A stretch of DNA of 64,000 bases, taken from positions 28,227,538 to 28,291,537 of the forward strand of contig OX467091.1 in the NCBI GenBank assembly GCA_950106755.1, given 5' to 3'. Below, in pieces: positions 35,600-48,099 of the stretch. The notes beneath the pieces are model-generated. The model did no database searches, was not told the DNA's origin, and saw only the letters and a program-made list of their open reading frames with translations. Positions within the stretch are counted from its first letter, which is position 1; each line of letters starts with the position of its first letter. The position numbers were made by a program, and so were the translations under genes. The stretch comes from Climacium dendroides (Eukaryota > Streptophyta > Bryopsida > Hypnales > Climaciaceae).

Positions 35600-37240
35600 A
35601 TAGATAGAAGTTGCAAGTTAGTGACAAAGTAGTCGCAAATAATAGTTGCATAGAAGTTGCTTTCCAATTGTACGGAAGTTGCAAAGAAGTTGCTTTCCAA
35701 TTGTACGGAAGTTGCACAGAAGTTGTATTTTAGTTGCACAGAAGTTGCATTCTAGTTGCACAGAAGTTGCATTCTAGTTGCACAGAAGTTGCATTCTAGT
35801 TGCACAGAAGTTGCATTCTAGTTGCACAAAAGTTGCATTATAGTTGCACAGAAGTTGCATTCCAGTAGCAAAGAAGTTCCATTTCAGTTGTTCAGAAGTA
35901 GCAATCCAGTAGTACAGAAGTTGCATTCCAGTTGCATCAAAGTTGCAATCCAGTAGCGCAGAAGTTGCATTCCAGTTGCAAAAACGTTGCAAATAAGTTG
36001 CATTCTAGTTTGATAAGAGTTGCAAATGAGTTGCAAGGAAGTTCCAATCCAATTCAATAAGAGTTGCATTCTAGTTTGATAAGAGTTGCAAATGAGTTGC
36101 AAGGAAGTTCCAATCCAATTCAATAAGAGTTGCAGAAAAGTTGCATTCCAGTGGCATAGAAGTTGGAAATAAGTTGCATTCTAATTGCACAGAAGTTGGA
36201 AAGAAGTTGCATGCAGTTGCATAAAAGTTGGAATTCAGTTGCATTCTATTAAGTTGCATCCTAGTTGTACAAAAGTTGGAAATCAGTTGCATTCAAGTTG
36301 TGCAAGAGTTGCGTAAAAGTAAGAAAGAAGTTGCATTGTAGTTAGTTGTACAGGAGTTGCAAACAAAGTTGGGAAGAAGTTACATTCTAGTTGTATAGGA
36401 GTTGCAAACAAAGTTGGGAAGAAGTTACATTCTAGTTGTATAGGAGTTGCAAACAAAGTTGGGAAGAAGTTACATTCTAGTTGTATAGGAGTTGCAAACA
36501 AAGTTGGGAAGAAGTTACATTCTAGTTGTACAGGAGTTGCAATGACAGTTGGACATAAGTTGCATTGTAGTTGTACAAGAGTTGCAAATTAGTTGCACTT
36601 CAGTTGTACAGAAGCTGGAAAATAAGTCGCATTGAAGTTGAAAATTAGTTGCCCAAAAGTGGCAAATGAATTCCATTATAGTTGAATAGGAGTTGCAAAT
36701 GAGTTGCATTTTAGTTACACAGAAGTTAGAAATAAGTCGCATTTCAGTTGGAAATAAGTTGCCCAGAGGTTGCAAACGAATTGCATTATAGTTGAAAAGG
36801 AGTTACAAATGAGTTGCTTTCTAGTTGCACTGAAGTTGCATTCTAGTTGAACAAGAGTTGCAAATAAGTTGCATTGAAGTTGCATTCGACTTGTACGGGA
36901 GTTGCAAACTAGTCGCATTTTAGTTGCACAGGAGTTGCAAGTGAGTTGCAATCCAGTTCTCCGAAAGTTTGGAATAAGTTGCATTTCAGTTGCACAAGAG
37001 TTGGAACATAGGAGTGCAAATAATTACATTCCAGTTGCATTCTAGTTGTATTCCAGTTGCAAATAACTTGCATTTCAATTGCACTAAAGTTTCAAACAAG
37101 TTGCATTCTAATTGCATAGAAGTTGCATGAAGTCTAACAGAAGTTCAAATGAAGTTGCATAGCAGTGGCATTGAAGTTATAGATGAATTACAATCAAGTC
37201 GCATACAAGTTGAAAACAAGTCACAAGTGAGTGAAATGAA
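35600..37240. repeat. Right subterminal repeat array
   Basis: About 1.6 kb of short tandem units, mostly 22-24 bp, of the type AGTTGCATTCTAGTTGCACAGA. A longer unit of about 59 bp (CAAAGTTGGGAAGAAGTTAC) is repeated four times at 36,360-36,530. The core AGTTGCA is the reverse complement of the TGCAACT in the left array, so the two ends are mirror images. It is far longer than the left array. Confidence 0.85.
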
Positions 37241-37437
37241 GTTACGTGGCAGTGAATACCACATCAGCAACCACGTCACAGCAGTTCATCGACGAAGTTC
37301 TCCATTGCGTATCGAATGACAAACATCCTCGCGACTGCAGTGCAACTCATGCGACTTGTCCACTGCGACTGCGGACTCCAGAATATCACCAAGTCGCAAA
37401 CGTCCGATACGACTGCAAACCAGTCGCAAAACCCTGC

Positions 37438-37451
37438 TTTTTCTTCTAGTG
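37438..37451 (-). repeat. Right terminal inverted repeat of the CACTA element
   Basis: TTTTTCTTCTAGTG, the exact reverse complement of the left 14-bp terminus, followed directly by the CTA duplication. Confidence 0.9.
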
Positions 37452-37454
37452 CTA
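37452..37454. repeat. Right target-site duplication (CTA)
   Basis: CTA directly after the right terminus, matching the bases before the left terminus. Confidence 0.85.
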
Positions 37455-38410
37455 GTCCGACTTTCCCGTTCTTGGTAACCGGAATCGAGTTTAACCTCTG
37501 AATCAAGAGGGATCCGTGTATTGGGCTTGAGGTAGGAAGCTTAAAACCTACCCTCTAAGTTTTAGAGTGACAAGAGATCCACTATAAAAAGAAAAAAAAA
37601 AACACAACACAACAGAGCCTAATTCCGGCCGAACTCTCCTTCACAGCTGAATCGGATAGCTATCGGGATCAGCAGGTCACGCAAGGTATAGTTGGCTAGA
37701 ATACTAATTTGGACTACAACAACGGCCTATTAGTTAATCTGGATTCTTGGCAAAACCCGGGATGGCTAAGTTAGGAAGTTGTTACCTCGCCTTTGGGATT
37801 CTGGTTAAGTCTAAACCTATCGACCGGGAAAACGGGAGCTGCTCTAGAACAATCAACAGTTACACTACGCACGCATCCAGGACTATCAAACTCAACTAGA
37901 AACACAAACCGGTCACACTTGGGTCCAGAAAACACCCTCGCTCGCAGTCCTCTTCAAGAATCCGGACAATCTTAATATCCGGGCACACTCCCTCCTTACT
38001 TATTCCTGCAATCTCTACAGAACATACATCAATGGTTATTCACCACCAAAGAACACGCCGCCACCTCAAATTGTGAACCAGAAGGCTGATTTGGATTGCA
38101 CAATGCTAGGAAATCAAAGTATGGAAATGCACACCGGATTAACAATAACCGGCTAACTAAATACTAAACAACCCATAGGACTCCTCAGTCCATGGGAATC
38201 AAAATCTACCTTTCTTGAATCAACACTTGCCCTCCTTCTCATCTACAAAAATGACGTTGACTACTATAATTCTGGAATTAGCCGTTAAAATTCCCGTTCC
38301 GATAAATCCAGATCCAAGAAGTCAATTCTACCTTTCCGGCTAAAAGTGATTTACAAAAATACTTTCTACCAAAATCGTGGATTTTCAGCCAAGATTTTAA
38401 CCTACCTACC
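37455..38410. other. CCGG-rich repeat flank, no gene
   Basis: Sequence of the same TTCCGG-rich character as that left of the CACTA insertion; probably the interrupted half of the same host repeat. An A-rich tract occurs at 37,588-37,600. Confidence 0.4.
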
Positions 38411-38414
38411 TGTC

Positions 38415-40335
38415 CTACTCTAACTTTTCTGCCGCTTCCCCAGTGTTGCACTTGGTTTCGGGGTGCCCTTCCGCGCTGGTTGTCTTCCGTTTCTTGGCCT
38501 TGGAGGACTGAGCCTTGGTCTTGGCTCTCTTCGTCTTCGGTGCGGCCAGTTCCTGATCCGGATCAGAGTATGGTTCGGACTTCCTTCCAGATTCAAAACT
38601 GGAATCCTCTTCTTCCTCTTCTTCTTCTGAACCCTCATCTTCTTCTTCCTCTGACTTCGCCCGGATTGGTTTCCTTGCTGATGGAGGCCTTGGAGTCTTC
38701 ATCTTCACCTAGCTAGGAGTAGGAGAGGCCTTCAAAATCTTGCTCTACGGCATCCCTAAATCTACCTCTTCCACTTTCGCCTTTCCCCGCAATATTGATC
38801 TGGATGTTGGTGTACGCGCAGTTCCGGTTTCCAGGGTAATAGTCTCCTTAGCAAGAGTGACTATCACCACATCTTCGGATGAATGTTCGGATTTCTCCCG
38901 TGTCATTGGAGATGTCTGCTTGGTCTCTGACCGCGGTGTCGCCTCTATTGTAACGACCATTTCTGGTTTTGATTCCGGTTGGGGAGGTGGACTGACCGCC
39001 CTCATGACCTCTCTCAATTGAACAAGTAGCTGCTCCATCTTGGAATTGAAAGATACTAGGACATGAATGACTTTGTCCCCTAGCTTTCCTACCCCTTCCA
39101 AAACCTTCTCATCAAATAACCTAGCCTTGTTCAATGTTTCTGCCGGAAGGGCGATGAACTCCCTAATCTGGTCAATCATATCTTTTGTTTGAACTGAATA
39201 CTTCTAGTTATGCTCACTCTCCTATTTCTATCTACTCAGTTCGACAGTTCTTCTTTCAAGGACAACAATTCTTTCGCTAAATCCTGATACTTCGCCTTTC
39301 CGGATCTTCCCTCAACATCCTCTATCAAGTTCTGGATTTTCTCTACACACTCTGTCCTAGGAATATCCCCAACAACTTACATACCTTTTTCAAGGTATTT
39401 CTCTCTTTCTCATATCCTTTCCGGACTTTCTTGAGCTCTCCTATATTCGACCGTAAGGGATCGCTGTTCCAGATTGGATCCTTCTCTTTCTCTATCTGAA
39501 CCTCTTTTCCTTTCCTCTTTTCCGGTTCCGGTTTTCCCGATGAACCAGAAGCCTCTCTCTTAACCTCTATCTCTTCCATCTCATCATCGGAGTCAGGTTT
39601 CATTCCGTGGGTCAGTTTGACCTCCTGGACTGTGTTTTCCTATCTCTCTTGCGCCCTCATACAATCTTGGGCATGATACAAATGAAAAAAAAATGGGGAA
39701 AGGCTAGATGGTTTAGTCTTTCCCACTCCCTTGCATAGTTTGGCAACATAATCTCTCAAGACTAGCCCCCAATCTACCTTCCTGTCTCCGGACAATGCAC
39801 CAAAGATCGTATTTCCCAAAGTGATGGTCATCTGGTTTCCTCTATCCAGCATGAGAATCGGAACTAGAAATTCTAGCAACCTCTTCTCTCGTTCATCCTT
39901 GCAGTCACTCACTGTGTATCCATCTTTTGTATGAGGGGCGTTCCGAAACTTATCCACCGTGGACTTGTCTGTCAGGGACGCCAGCCCTTCTCCGTTCTAG
40001 GAAAAATCGTAAACCTCCCGCCATACTCCTACGGTCCACTTGTCCGGAAGCGCCCTCAAGGTCTTCCTCCATTCGTTCGATTGCGGATGCAATACCTCCC
40101 GCACCATCATTTCGTCTTTGAAACTCCAAGGCCTTTCTATCAGCCCTGCACAGCCCATCTGACTAAGATCCTCTACCAAGTTGGTTCTCTCTTCCGCATC
40201 TTCCGGAATAACCGGAACAATGTTCCTAAGTGATATCTTTGTGGTGGGGGTCTCTTCCTCAGCCTCACTCCCAAACATGGTTATAGTGCTCTCCCTTTCT
40301 CTTCTCAAACTAACCCTCACAGCAGTCGCTCGCAC
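38415..40335 (-). pseudogene. Gag-like repetitive ORF family, copy B
   Basis: In order on the minus strand: VPVIPEDAEERTNLVEDLSQ, GLIERPWSFKDEMMV, VYDFS then a stop, FRNAPHTKDGYTVSDCKDER, NQMTITLGNTIFGALSGDRK, VDWGLVL, the acidic and lysine-rich linker at 39,603-39,343, a coiled-coil stretch, KARLFDEKVLEGVGKLGDKV (39,179-38,745) and a tail (38,708-38,415) with alternating acidic (EEEEDEGSEEEEEEE) and basic blocks. Stops divide it into four frames. It is the most complete view of the family's C-terminus. Confidence 0.55.
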
Positions 40336-40969
40336 TGCAGCACTGGCTTACTCGGAAACTCAAATTGTCAAGAAAAAACAAAAACTCTCCAATCAACTAT
40401 GAACCCTAACGGAAACAATTCCCAAGTTATAACTTGCCGAAGAAACTGGAAAAAGGTTTGACATTGAATTCTTTCCTACTTCCTGTTTCCAACCATTGGT
40501 TTTGACATTTCCGGTCACTAGATCGTTAAGATGGCTATTGGAGGTTCGCTGTGAAATCCTCCGGACCACTACTTTGCTCATCATTATCTCGAGATGACCT
40601 TTAACATCCGGTTTCCGGTTTCTACTGAGCCATGTCTTTTGGAATACCAACTGAAATCAATCCCGTTCCCGGTTATTGATTTTCCGATTCCGGTTTTCAA
40701 GAGTAACCATTAACTCTATTATGGAGTTAAGGTTTTCCGATTTTCCGGTTCCGGTTCTTCTCTCTCCCTGCTCTATTTTTATAGCAAAAAGACAAAAAAA
40801 ATTTATCTAGATGAACCCACTATGTCCTCAATTTCTCCTAAAAACGTCTAAGGCCCTATTTAGGACTCCTACACCGGTCTAACAAAATTTCCTACCTTCT
40901 AATTTCCTAACTATCTATTCCTCCTAAGGGGGTCCACCACTATCTGGAGTAGCTATGGCAGAGAGTTCA

Positions 40970-42600
40970 CTCAAATTCTTACTCTTATCTCCCCTTTCCG
41001 GAACTCATTCTTATCACCCAGTTCTACAGGGGAAGTCACCCCTGTCATTGTCCGCGGAGCCGCTGAAGTGGAAGTTCTTTCTCCCTCCTTCTCCTTTGAG
41101 ATTGGGGTTTCAAACTTCCCCTCCAGGATCTCCACCTCATCGAACTCATCCGGGATCAAAATCCCAGATAGGGAGACCAATCTACTCTGGAACTTCCGGA
41201 AGTTGTCCTCCAATTCTTTTGCGTCCTTTCAGAATTCCTTCATGGCCTCCTCTACTTCCCCAGCAAAGTCAACTAAGATGCGAGCAATGCGGGTACCAGA
41301 ATGTTTCTGATCCTTATGCACTCCCTCATCAAAAAGCTTGGCCTTTGCCATCACGTCATCAGATGCCCCTACCACTACTGTCATCCGGTCAATTGCCGCT
41401 CTGGTCTCCTCTTGCAGAGACATTGCGGCCTTTACTTGATCACGACTAGCATCCAAGTCCTTCTGGAAGCTTTAGATCTCTCCTCGCAATCGGATCACCA
41501 GCTCATCCGTCTCCCGCTGGTTGATGTTCTACTTCAGCAATCTTTCTTCTAACTCCCAAACCTCGTCCGGATTGCTAATGCAATTCACCACGGCTTCCGG
41601 TAGCATACTAGTTGGAGCGCTTCCCACCAAGTCCGCCACTTCACGAAGCGTAGTGGTCTTCACCTCCCAATCCGCTCTCACTGCACTGAGAATCCGGATT
41701 AGGTCATTGTATGGGCCCGTCAGGTCCATCAACTGAGATGATGGAACGGATCTTGGCTTGACCACTTCCACCGGCTCCTGCTTCTTCGGGACGACCGGCT
41801 CCATTGGTTCCGGTCCTTTGTCCTTGCGAGGTACTGAAGGAGAGCCCCTTAAACTAGACGTCCTCTTGGTTCTCTTTCGGTTGAGAGGAACCTCCTCTTC
41901 CTCCTCTTCTTCTTTCCAAGACCTCTTCCTAGGGTTATCACCCTTATCTTCCGATTTCGGGCTATCCGGTTCCGTCTCGGATTCCTCACCCGATCCACCA
42001 CACGTCCGGAGAGCCATTTGAGTTCTCCACTCCTTGTTCTCCTCTGAAGTCAGGAGACTCTAATTCTTGTACAGTTGGAAAAGGTAGGGGCATACCGGAG
42101 TAGCCCTACTCTTTCCTACATTCGAGACTAGGACATTCACCAACGTGTGAATGTAGGCCGCCCAATCCATCCACTTTTCTCCGCTCAGGGCCTCAAAAAC
42201 AACATTCCCGATTGTGGAAGTCACCCGAGTGGATTTTTTTGGATGCAGGATAGGTACTATGAATTCGAATAGCCACCGGTGTCCCGCATTGACACAGTCA
42301 TCGATGGCAAATCTGTCCTTGGGGTTAGCCGCTCCCTTGAACTTCCCACGCACGAAGTCTCCCTTTTGGCTGGCTTACTCTGTGCCGCCTTCCTCTAAAT
42401 CGTGAACTCTCCTCCAAATCTCTCGCAGACACATGGGCGGAGTCGGTCAAAGGGAGTTATCAAACTAGTTAGGGGCTCCTTCTATGAGCTCCCTAACTAT
42501 GGCCTCACTCCGGAAACCCCAGGGTTTTCCCAAGAAACTTGCGCACCCCATGGCGGAGAGGTCTTCCATTAACTCCGCTCTCTCCCGCTCGCTATTGGGC
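40970..42600 (-). pseudogene. Gag-like repetitive ORF family, copy C
   Basis: Blocks: ELMEDLSAMGCASFLGKPWG, EGAPN then a stop, FVRGKFKGAANPKDRFAIDD, STRVTSTIGNVVFEALSGEK, VGKSRATPVCPYLFQLYKN, then a stop, an acidic linker (ESETEPDSPKSEDKG), PYNDLIRILSAVRADWEVK and KAKLFDEGVHKDQKHSGTRI. It is closest in sequence to copy A. At least four in-frame stops. Confidence 0.55.
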
Positions 42601-43279
42601 TCTAAAGGCGCCACCTTCCTCACCCTGATTTCTATCCTGTGTACGCTTGTCTGTCCCTGATTTCGTCCGCGCTTTAACTACGGCATCCGTCTTATCTTCA
42701 AATCACTACCTCACTTTTCTCCTAGCCGCACGTCCCGTTTCTTCACACTCACTTCTCGGTCTCAACCGAGTTGCCTAATTCGCCAATCTCACACAAACTC
42801 TTGCGGCGCTCTCCCAATCTCAACCGACCACATTCACGCAACCAATTCTGCTCTAATCTCTAATCAGCGTATAGGAAACAAACACACTCACACACAACTT
42901 TGCAAAACTCCCAGAAACTTGCACAACTCCCAAGAACTTACAGACACACTCAATTGTCAAACACAAACACAAAGCACTGAGAGCGCGCCAAGTACGCTCG
43001 TGCTCCCAGGTGCAAATGATAGTCCAAACCCTAAAGCAGTCTCTTTTGTACCTTGGAAACCTAATCATTACTTTTTTTCCGATTTTCCGAACGTAGATCC
43101 CGGATCCGTTCCTCCAATTATGGGACTAAACCAAATTCGTTTCCAATATCCGTTCCACTCCCTAATTCGGTTCATTCAGAGCTTATGGTCATAGTCTTCC
43201 TAACTCTTAGCTTTTCCTTCCCTTCTGTACCAATCCGGGTATACTTAATCCAGATTCCGTGTCTCAAAACACGATAGAG

Positions 43280-43720
43280 AGAAGAAAATAAAAAAATTAA
43301 GTTGCGACAGGGGGGTTGATCTGTAACCCTGGATCCATCGACTTCCGTTTCTTCGTCCTCGGGTCGATCAGAGGTTCTTCGAATACTTCTTCCGGTTCTG
43401 ACTTGACTAGCTCTTTCGACTCTTCTCCTAAAAGTCCATATGTCAAAATAGCCTTTCCGATATTATACTGAACCATTTCCGCAGCGCTTAGGAGTTCCTA
43501 CTAGTGGTACAGATGAAACAAGTGCTAACTAGACTGGCCTTTGCTCGGGTCACATGCTCAGCTAATTTGGAGACTATTCTGACTATGACCCTACCCCAGT
43601 GGACAACCCTATTCTCCATGGCACCAAAGATTGTTGTCGTACGCGCAGTTAGCCGTAAGTATCCTTACAACGACAAATTGTTGCAAGATGACACGAATTA
43701 TTGTTCCAGGGAACTTCTAG
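43280..43720 (-). pseudogene. Gag-like family, short fragment F
   Basis: The minus strand reads FGAMENRVVHWGRVIVRI, KASLVST and LIDPRTKKRKSMDPG with stops between. It matches the central part of copy D and nothing else of the family is present. Confidence 0.5.
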
Positions 43721-44855
43721 TATGATATCGATTGAATTAGAAGCATCCGGATTGTGACTACTCACTTAATCCCCCTTCTTTCACTTTCCCTACCTCACTC
43801 CGGAAACTTAGTATATTCCGGATTCCGTTGCGGATCCGGATACCTCCGGAACTTAGTTCCGTCTCTCTTCCGTCACTAGTTTTTGTTGCCTTTGTTTTAC
43901 CCTCAGAGGGTCCGCCCTTGATCTAGAAAGAGGTGGGGACTCACCACTTGTATAATTTAACCTCTCTATACTCTAAATCTACTAAACAGCACACCCAAGA
44001 CAACACAGCTGTAGGAGGAGGGAGGAGTATTCTCTCCCAGTTTCCGGATTGGCCAATCCGGAAGCAAGTCACACAGAGTAATTCTCACACCTCTCTTACT
44101 ACAACGACGGATCCGAACTCATAGACCTAAAGGAATAGAATCTCAAGGAGAAGACAATGTACTTAAAGGGGGAGGCGGGTAGACCTTCCGGAATAGCGGG
44201 AGTTCCTTTCCTTTGGCGGTTGCTTATCTCCGCACAGAACCCTCCTGGTTCTAGACTCACAGGGACCTCTACCTTCTTATCCGGATTGCCGTTCCGGCAA
44301 TTTAAAGGCACGTAACTCTCACATTCCCTTATTCTGCTTGCATTCCTTTTCACTAGCTCCACCCCCCCAAAAGATCCGTAGCTCAAAATCCGGATTCCTC
44401 CTCTCCCTCCCTTCTCTTTCTCTAGTACAAGGATACAAACATACATGCATACACTGAGAAAAGGATTCCGTCTAAGCAAAGTGCAGCTAGAAGCACCCTG
44501 ACTGACTTAGATTAAGAAAAGGAAATCGTAATACATACGTGAAAGCACTAAGATTGAATGGAGTAGAATGGAATGGCCGACAACTAACTTGCCTACCCTT
44601 AAAATACTAATACAAAAACCCAAAGCCAACTCCTAAAAGCCTGAAAAGGAAACCTGGAAATCCAGGCAACCAATCACTGAACCTCCCGGGATATCCGGAA
44701 AGATCACTAACTACCGTCCGAAATTACCAGATATCCTTACTACCCGCCTAAGATTCCGGAAATCGGGCCCATGCTCGGAAACTAGATCCGGATCCTATAC
44801 TTCTTTTCCTACGGATTCTAATGCTTTGGCTTCCGCCCTTTCTTTGAACGGCTCC

Positions 44856-46766
44856 CTACTTGATTGGTAGGTGTCCCTTTCGTACTTTTAGCTGGCGTAG
44901 TCTTCGCTGTAGCTCAAGTTTGGATATGGTGCATTGCGGGAGACAGATTGCTGTCGTCCTCAGTTCCGGAAGTGGAATGGGCACCCTCCTCCTCCGAGTC
45001 TTCAATGACTTGAACTTCCTTCTCCTTCTCTGGCGGTGTATCCTCCAATGTTGCGGGTTCGCTTCTCTTTTCCGGCGTGGTCTCTTGCATGTGTACAAAC
45101 CTTTCGGATTAGTCCGAGCCGGATTGGTCATTCCACCGATCCGGTTGATGAGGTCTCCTCTGACTTGTTGTCCCGGAACCTTGAATGATCCGGTCATCAA
45201 ATTCGGCATTGTTTGGGACTTGGGAACTTCCGGGGTTGAGAATTTGGGAGGTACCGGAACCGATTTCACGCTGGACTCAGGTTCCGGTTCCGAAGCTGGC
45301 CTCAAATTCAGCTCTGTCATCCGCATCTTGTTGGCGGAAGGCTCGGCTGGTGTGAGTATCCCCCTCAATCCCTCCATCCGAGTTGCACGATCCACCACCG
45401 GTCTCCCTGGGGTACCCGAGACAAAAAGAAGTTCTGGAAAGGTGGAGAAATCCATCACCTGATTTGGGTCAATAGTCGCCAATAGCTGCTGGATCTCCTT
45501 CAAAACTCGCTCTATCCTCGCAGTGAAGTCTACGAAGATGGTCACTACCTTGGTTCCAGTAATGTAGCCTTCCAATATCAGCTTTGAGTCAAACAAGGCA
45601 ACCTTCGTGATGAGGTCGGCTTTGATGTTGACTGCTTCAGATAGATTCTTGACTAGAGCGAGGGCCTCCTTTTCTTTCTCCTTTGAAGCTGTCATTTCCC
45701 CTTCCGCCCAATTCACTCGGGCCTGGAGTTGGTTCCGTTCCGCCTCCAACTCTTGGATCCGCTCCTCTCTCCTCTTTAGATCTTCTGGCTTGGGCAATCG
45801 CTTGACAGCTTCCACGATCTGATCCGGCTCCACCTTCAAAACTTCCGCAGTATCTATTACCAAATCCGCCAAACTGTCGTGGAGTACCTTGGCCTCACGT
45901 ATCCACTCGAGCCCCGCATTGAAAAATGCGGATTCCGTTTCCACTTCAGGTCTTTTGCTAGACTCCCCCCTCTCCATCGCCTGTGGCTTGGATCGCGACC
46001 CCGGATCGGTTGACTTCCTCTTCTTGGTCCTCGGATCAATCAAACGTTCCTCGGGAAGTTCCTCCGGATCCGACTCGACCGGATCTTCCGCCTCCTCCCT
46101 AGAAAGTCCGTATGACAGGATCGCCTTTCCGGTGTCATACTAGATTACTTCCGCTGCACTCAAAAGTTCCTGTTGATGGTACAAATGGAACAAGTAGGTG
46201 CTAACTAGACTCGCCTTTGCTCAGGTCACATGATCCGTTAACTTAGCCACTATCCCGGCTATGACTCTACCCCAGTGCACCACTCGGTTCTCCATAGCCC
46301 CGAAAATAGTATTGGCCACCGTAATGGTAACCCGTGTTGGTTTTTCCGGATACAAGATGGGAATGAGGAATTCTAGTATCTGCCTATGTCTCTCATCCTT
46401 GCATTCGTTGATAGCAAATCTGTCCTTAGGGTTTGCAGACCCGGTGAACTTTCCAGCTACAAAACGGTCCGTCCTCGATGCTAACCCGTTCCCGCTCTTC
46501 TGGAACTAATAGACGTCCGCCCAGATGTCCTCGGTCCACGCGACTGGCTGCCCTCTCAAAGTGAGCTCATACTGATTCGGAACACCGTGAAGTAGCTCCT
46601 GAATCATCTCTTCACTCTTGAGGTTCCATGGTCGGTGTAGTAGACCGACACACCCTAACTTAGTTAAGTCCTCCTCTAACTGCTTGTTTAGTTCCGAGTT
46701 ATCCGAAATGGCCGGAGAGATAACCCGGGCAGATACCGCTACCTTCCGTACTAGCCCAGATGCCAT
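44856..46766 (-). pseudogene. Gag-like repetitive ORF family, copy D
   Basis: The N-terminal frame (46,766-46,506) begins MASGLVRKVAVSARVISPAI and ends at WADVY followed by TAG. The middle reads FVAGKFTGSANPKDRFAINE and FGAMENRVVHWGRV with stops. The C-terminal frame (46,043-44,856, 395 codons) is open: LIDPRTKKRKSTDPGSRSKP, a long coiled coil (KRREERIQELEAERNQLQAR), KVALFDSKLILEGYITGTKV and a proline-rich part. Near its end the frame turns strongly basic (KRPRRKREA, RQRRRRK), which suggests a frame change. Confidence 0.55.
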
Positions 46767-47205
46767 AAGATCTAAGTCAAAACGAGGGAGAAGTAACCCT
46801 GCTTCAGTTGCTAATTCACCACTCTTTCTCTCAACTACTCACACGGACTGTCTCAGAAAAAGCAAAACAAGAAAGTGAAGAGGAAAACCCTAGGCAAACA
46901 GCTTAAATACTAAACCGTCTTCTTACGAATTTCAAGACAACGGCTACAGGTCCGTTGTACTAACGGTATCCTACTTCCGTAGCTACGAGACCTATACGGT
47001 AGGTTCCTGTGTTCCGGGTGAATCCGGATTCCGGATTCCGGATCCGAATAAGTTCCGGTTACGAGTTGTGCCGGAATGCTTATTTCCTAATTTAAGTTAT
47101 CTTATCCAAAAATCACATTCTAACTATAAAAAAAAAAAAAAAATTATTTTTCGCACCTACTTCTTGTATTATTGATCCGTTTCCGGATTCCAGATTCCCA
47201 TAATT

Positions 47206-47663
47206 GTGTTAGCCACCGTGACCGTGAGCCGCGTAGGTTTTTCCGGGTACAAAATTAGGATGAGAAATTCTAGGACTCTCCTATGTCTCTCGTCCTTGCA
47301 ATCACAAATAGCGAACCCGTCCTTAGGGTTTGCAGACCCTGTGAACTTTCCGACTACAAAAGGATCCGTCCTAGATGCTAGTCCAGCTCCGCTCTTCCCA
47401 AACTAGTACACGTCCGCCCAAATATCTTCTATCCACGTGACTGGCCGTCCTCTCAGAGTGAGCTCGTACTAATTTGGAACCTCGTAGATCAATTCCTGAA
47501 TCATACCCTCATCCTTAAAACTCCATGGTCGGCGCAACAACCCGATACACCCTAGACTAATCAGGTCTTCTTCTAACTATTTGTACTGTTCCGTGTTTTC
47601 CGGGATGGTCGGAGAAATGACCCGGGCAGGCACAACTATCTTCCGGACAGGTCCTGCCGCCAT
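47206..47663 (-). pseudogene. Gag-like family, 5' fragment E
   Basis: Reads MAAGPVRKIVVPARVISPTI, LIRRPWSF-like WSFKDEGMIQELI, WADVY then TAG, FVVGKFTGSANPKDGFAICD and PEKPTRLTVTVANTI. It is a close sister of the copy D N-terminus, including the same stop after WADVY, and its 5' flank repeats that of copy D (both have an AACGGCTACAGG..CCGTT stretch near 46,935 and 47,837). Confidence 0.55.
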
Positions 47664-48099
47664 AAAGCTAAATGGTAATGAAGAAAAGAAAAGAAAAACC
47701 TAAAGCGATCACTATCTCACCAATCTTTCTCTCAACTACTCGCGCGAAAGACTAGCGAGCAAACAAGAAAGTGAAGAAGGAAACCCTGCGTAGACAACTT
47801 AAATACTGGATCATCTCCCTACGATCATCGGGATAACGGCTACAGGACCGTTTTACGAATACCCGTAGCCTCGATGGTCTATATTGTAGGTTCCTGTGTT
47901 CCGACTATTTTTTGTTACGGACTTTGCAGAAACATCTATTTTCTAATTCGGGTTTTATTGAACTAAATTCAAGTTCTAACTAGGTTCTTTTTCTGAAATT
48001 TTCTACTTCTTTCCACCTATTTCTCGCCAATCTAATCCGTCTCAAGATTCCGGATTCCCATAGGGATCCAGGAGAGGCTCACCACATTGACCTCATTAT

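Larger units (their letters stand above)
17522..37451. mobile_element. Complete 19.9-kb CACTA (EnSpm) transposon with host-gene cargo
   Basis: Both ends carry CACTAGAAGAAAAA in inverted orientation (17,522-17,535 and 37,438-37,451), flanked by a 3-bp CTA duplication. Inside lie a tnp2-type transposase gene (minus, 22,945-18,550) and a TNPA-like gene (plus, 31,897-35,306), transcribed away from each other. TTGCA/GCAAC-rich subterminal arrays occur at both ends, as expected for TNPA binding. The 23.0-31.9 kb middle carries exons of UPF1 and of a metallophosphoesterase. The TNPA-like gene is intact. The tnp2 frame is open across its catalytic and DUF4218 parts, with a stop at the start of the third exon. 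The matching ends and clean duplication suggest a fairly recent insertion into gag-like repeat DNA. Confidence 0.9.

Noticed and set aside
35479..36984. Minus-strand frames rich in Cys, Asn and Gln (MQLLCNW-type repeats)
   Set aside because: They are translations of the AGTTGCA subterminal array; the period of the DNA repeat, not a protein, keeps them open.
35600..37240. Regularly spaced short repeats that could suggest a CRISPR array
   Set aside because: The units are contiguous tandem repeats without unique spacers, in a plant nuclear sequence at a CACTA end.
38480..39021. Plus-strand frames within the 38-47 kb block (for example 38,480-38,716 and 38,740-39,021)
   Set aside because: They are antisense shadows of the acidic and coiled-coil parts of the gag-like copies.
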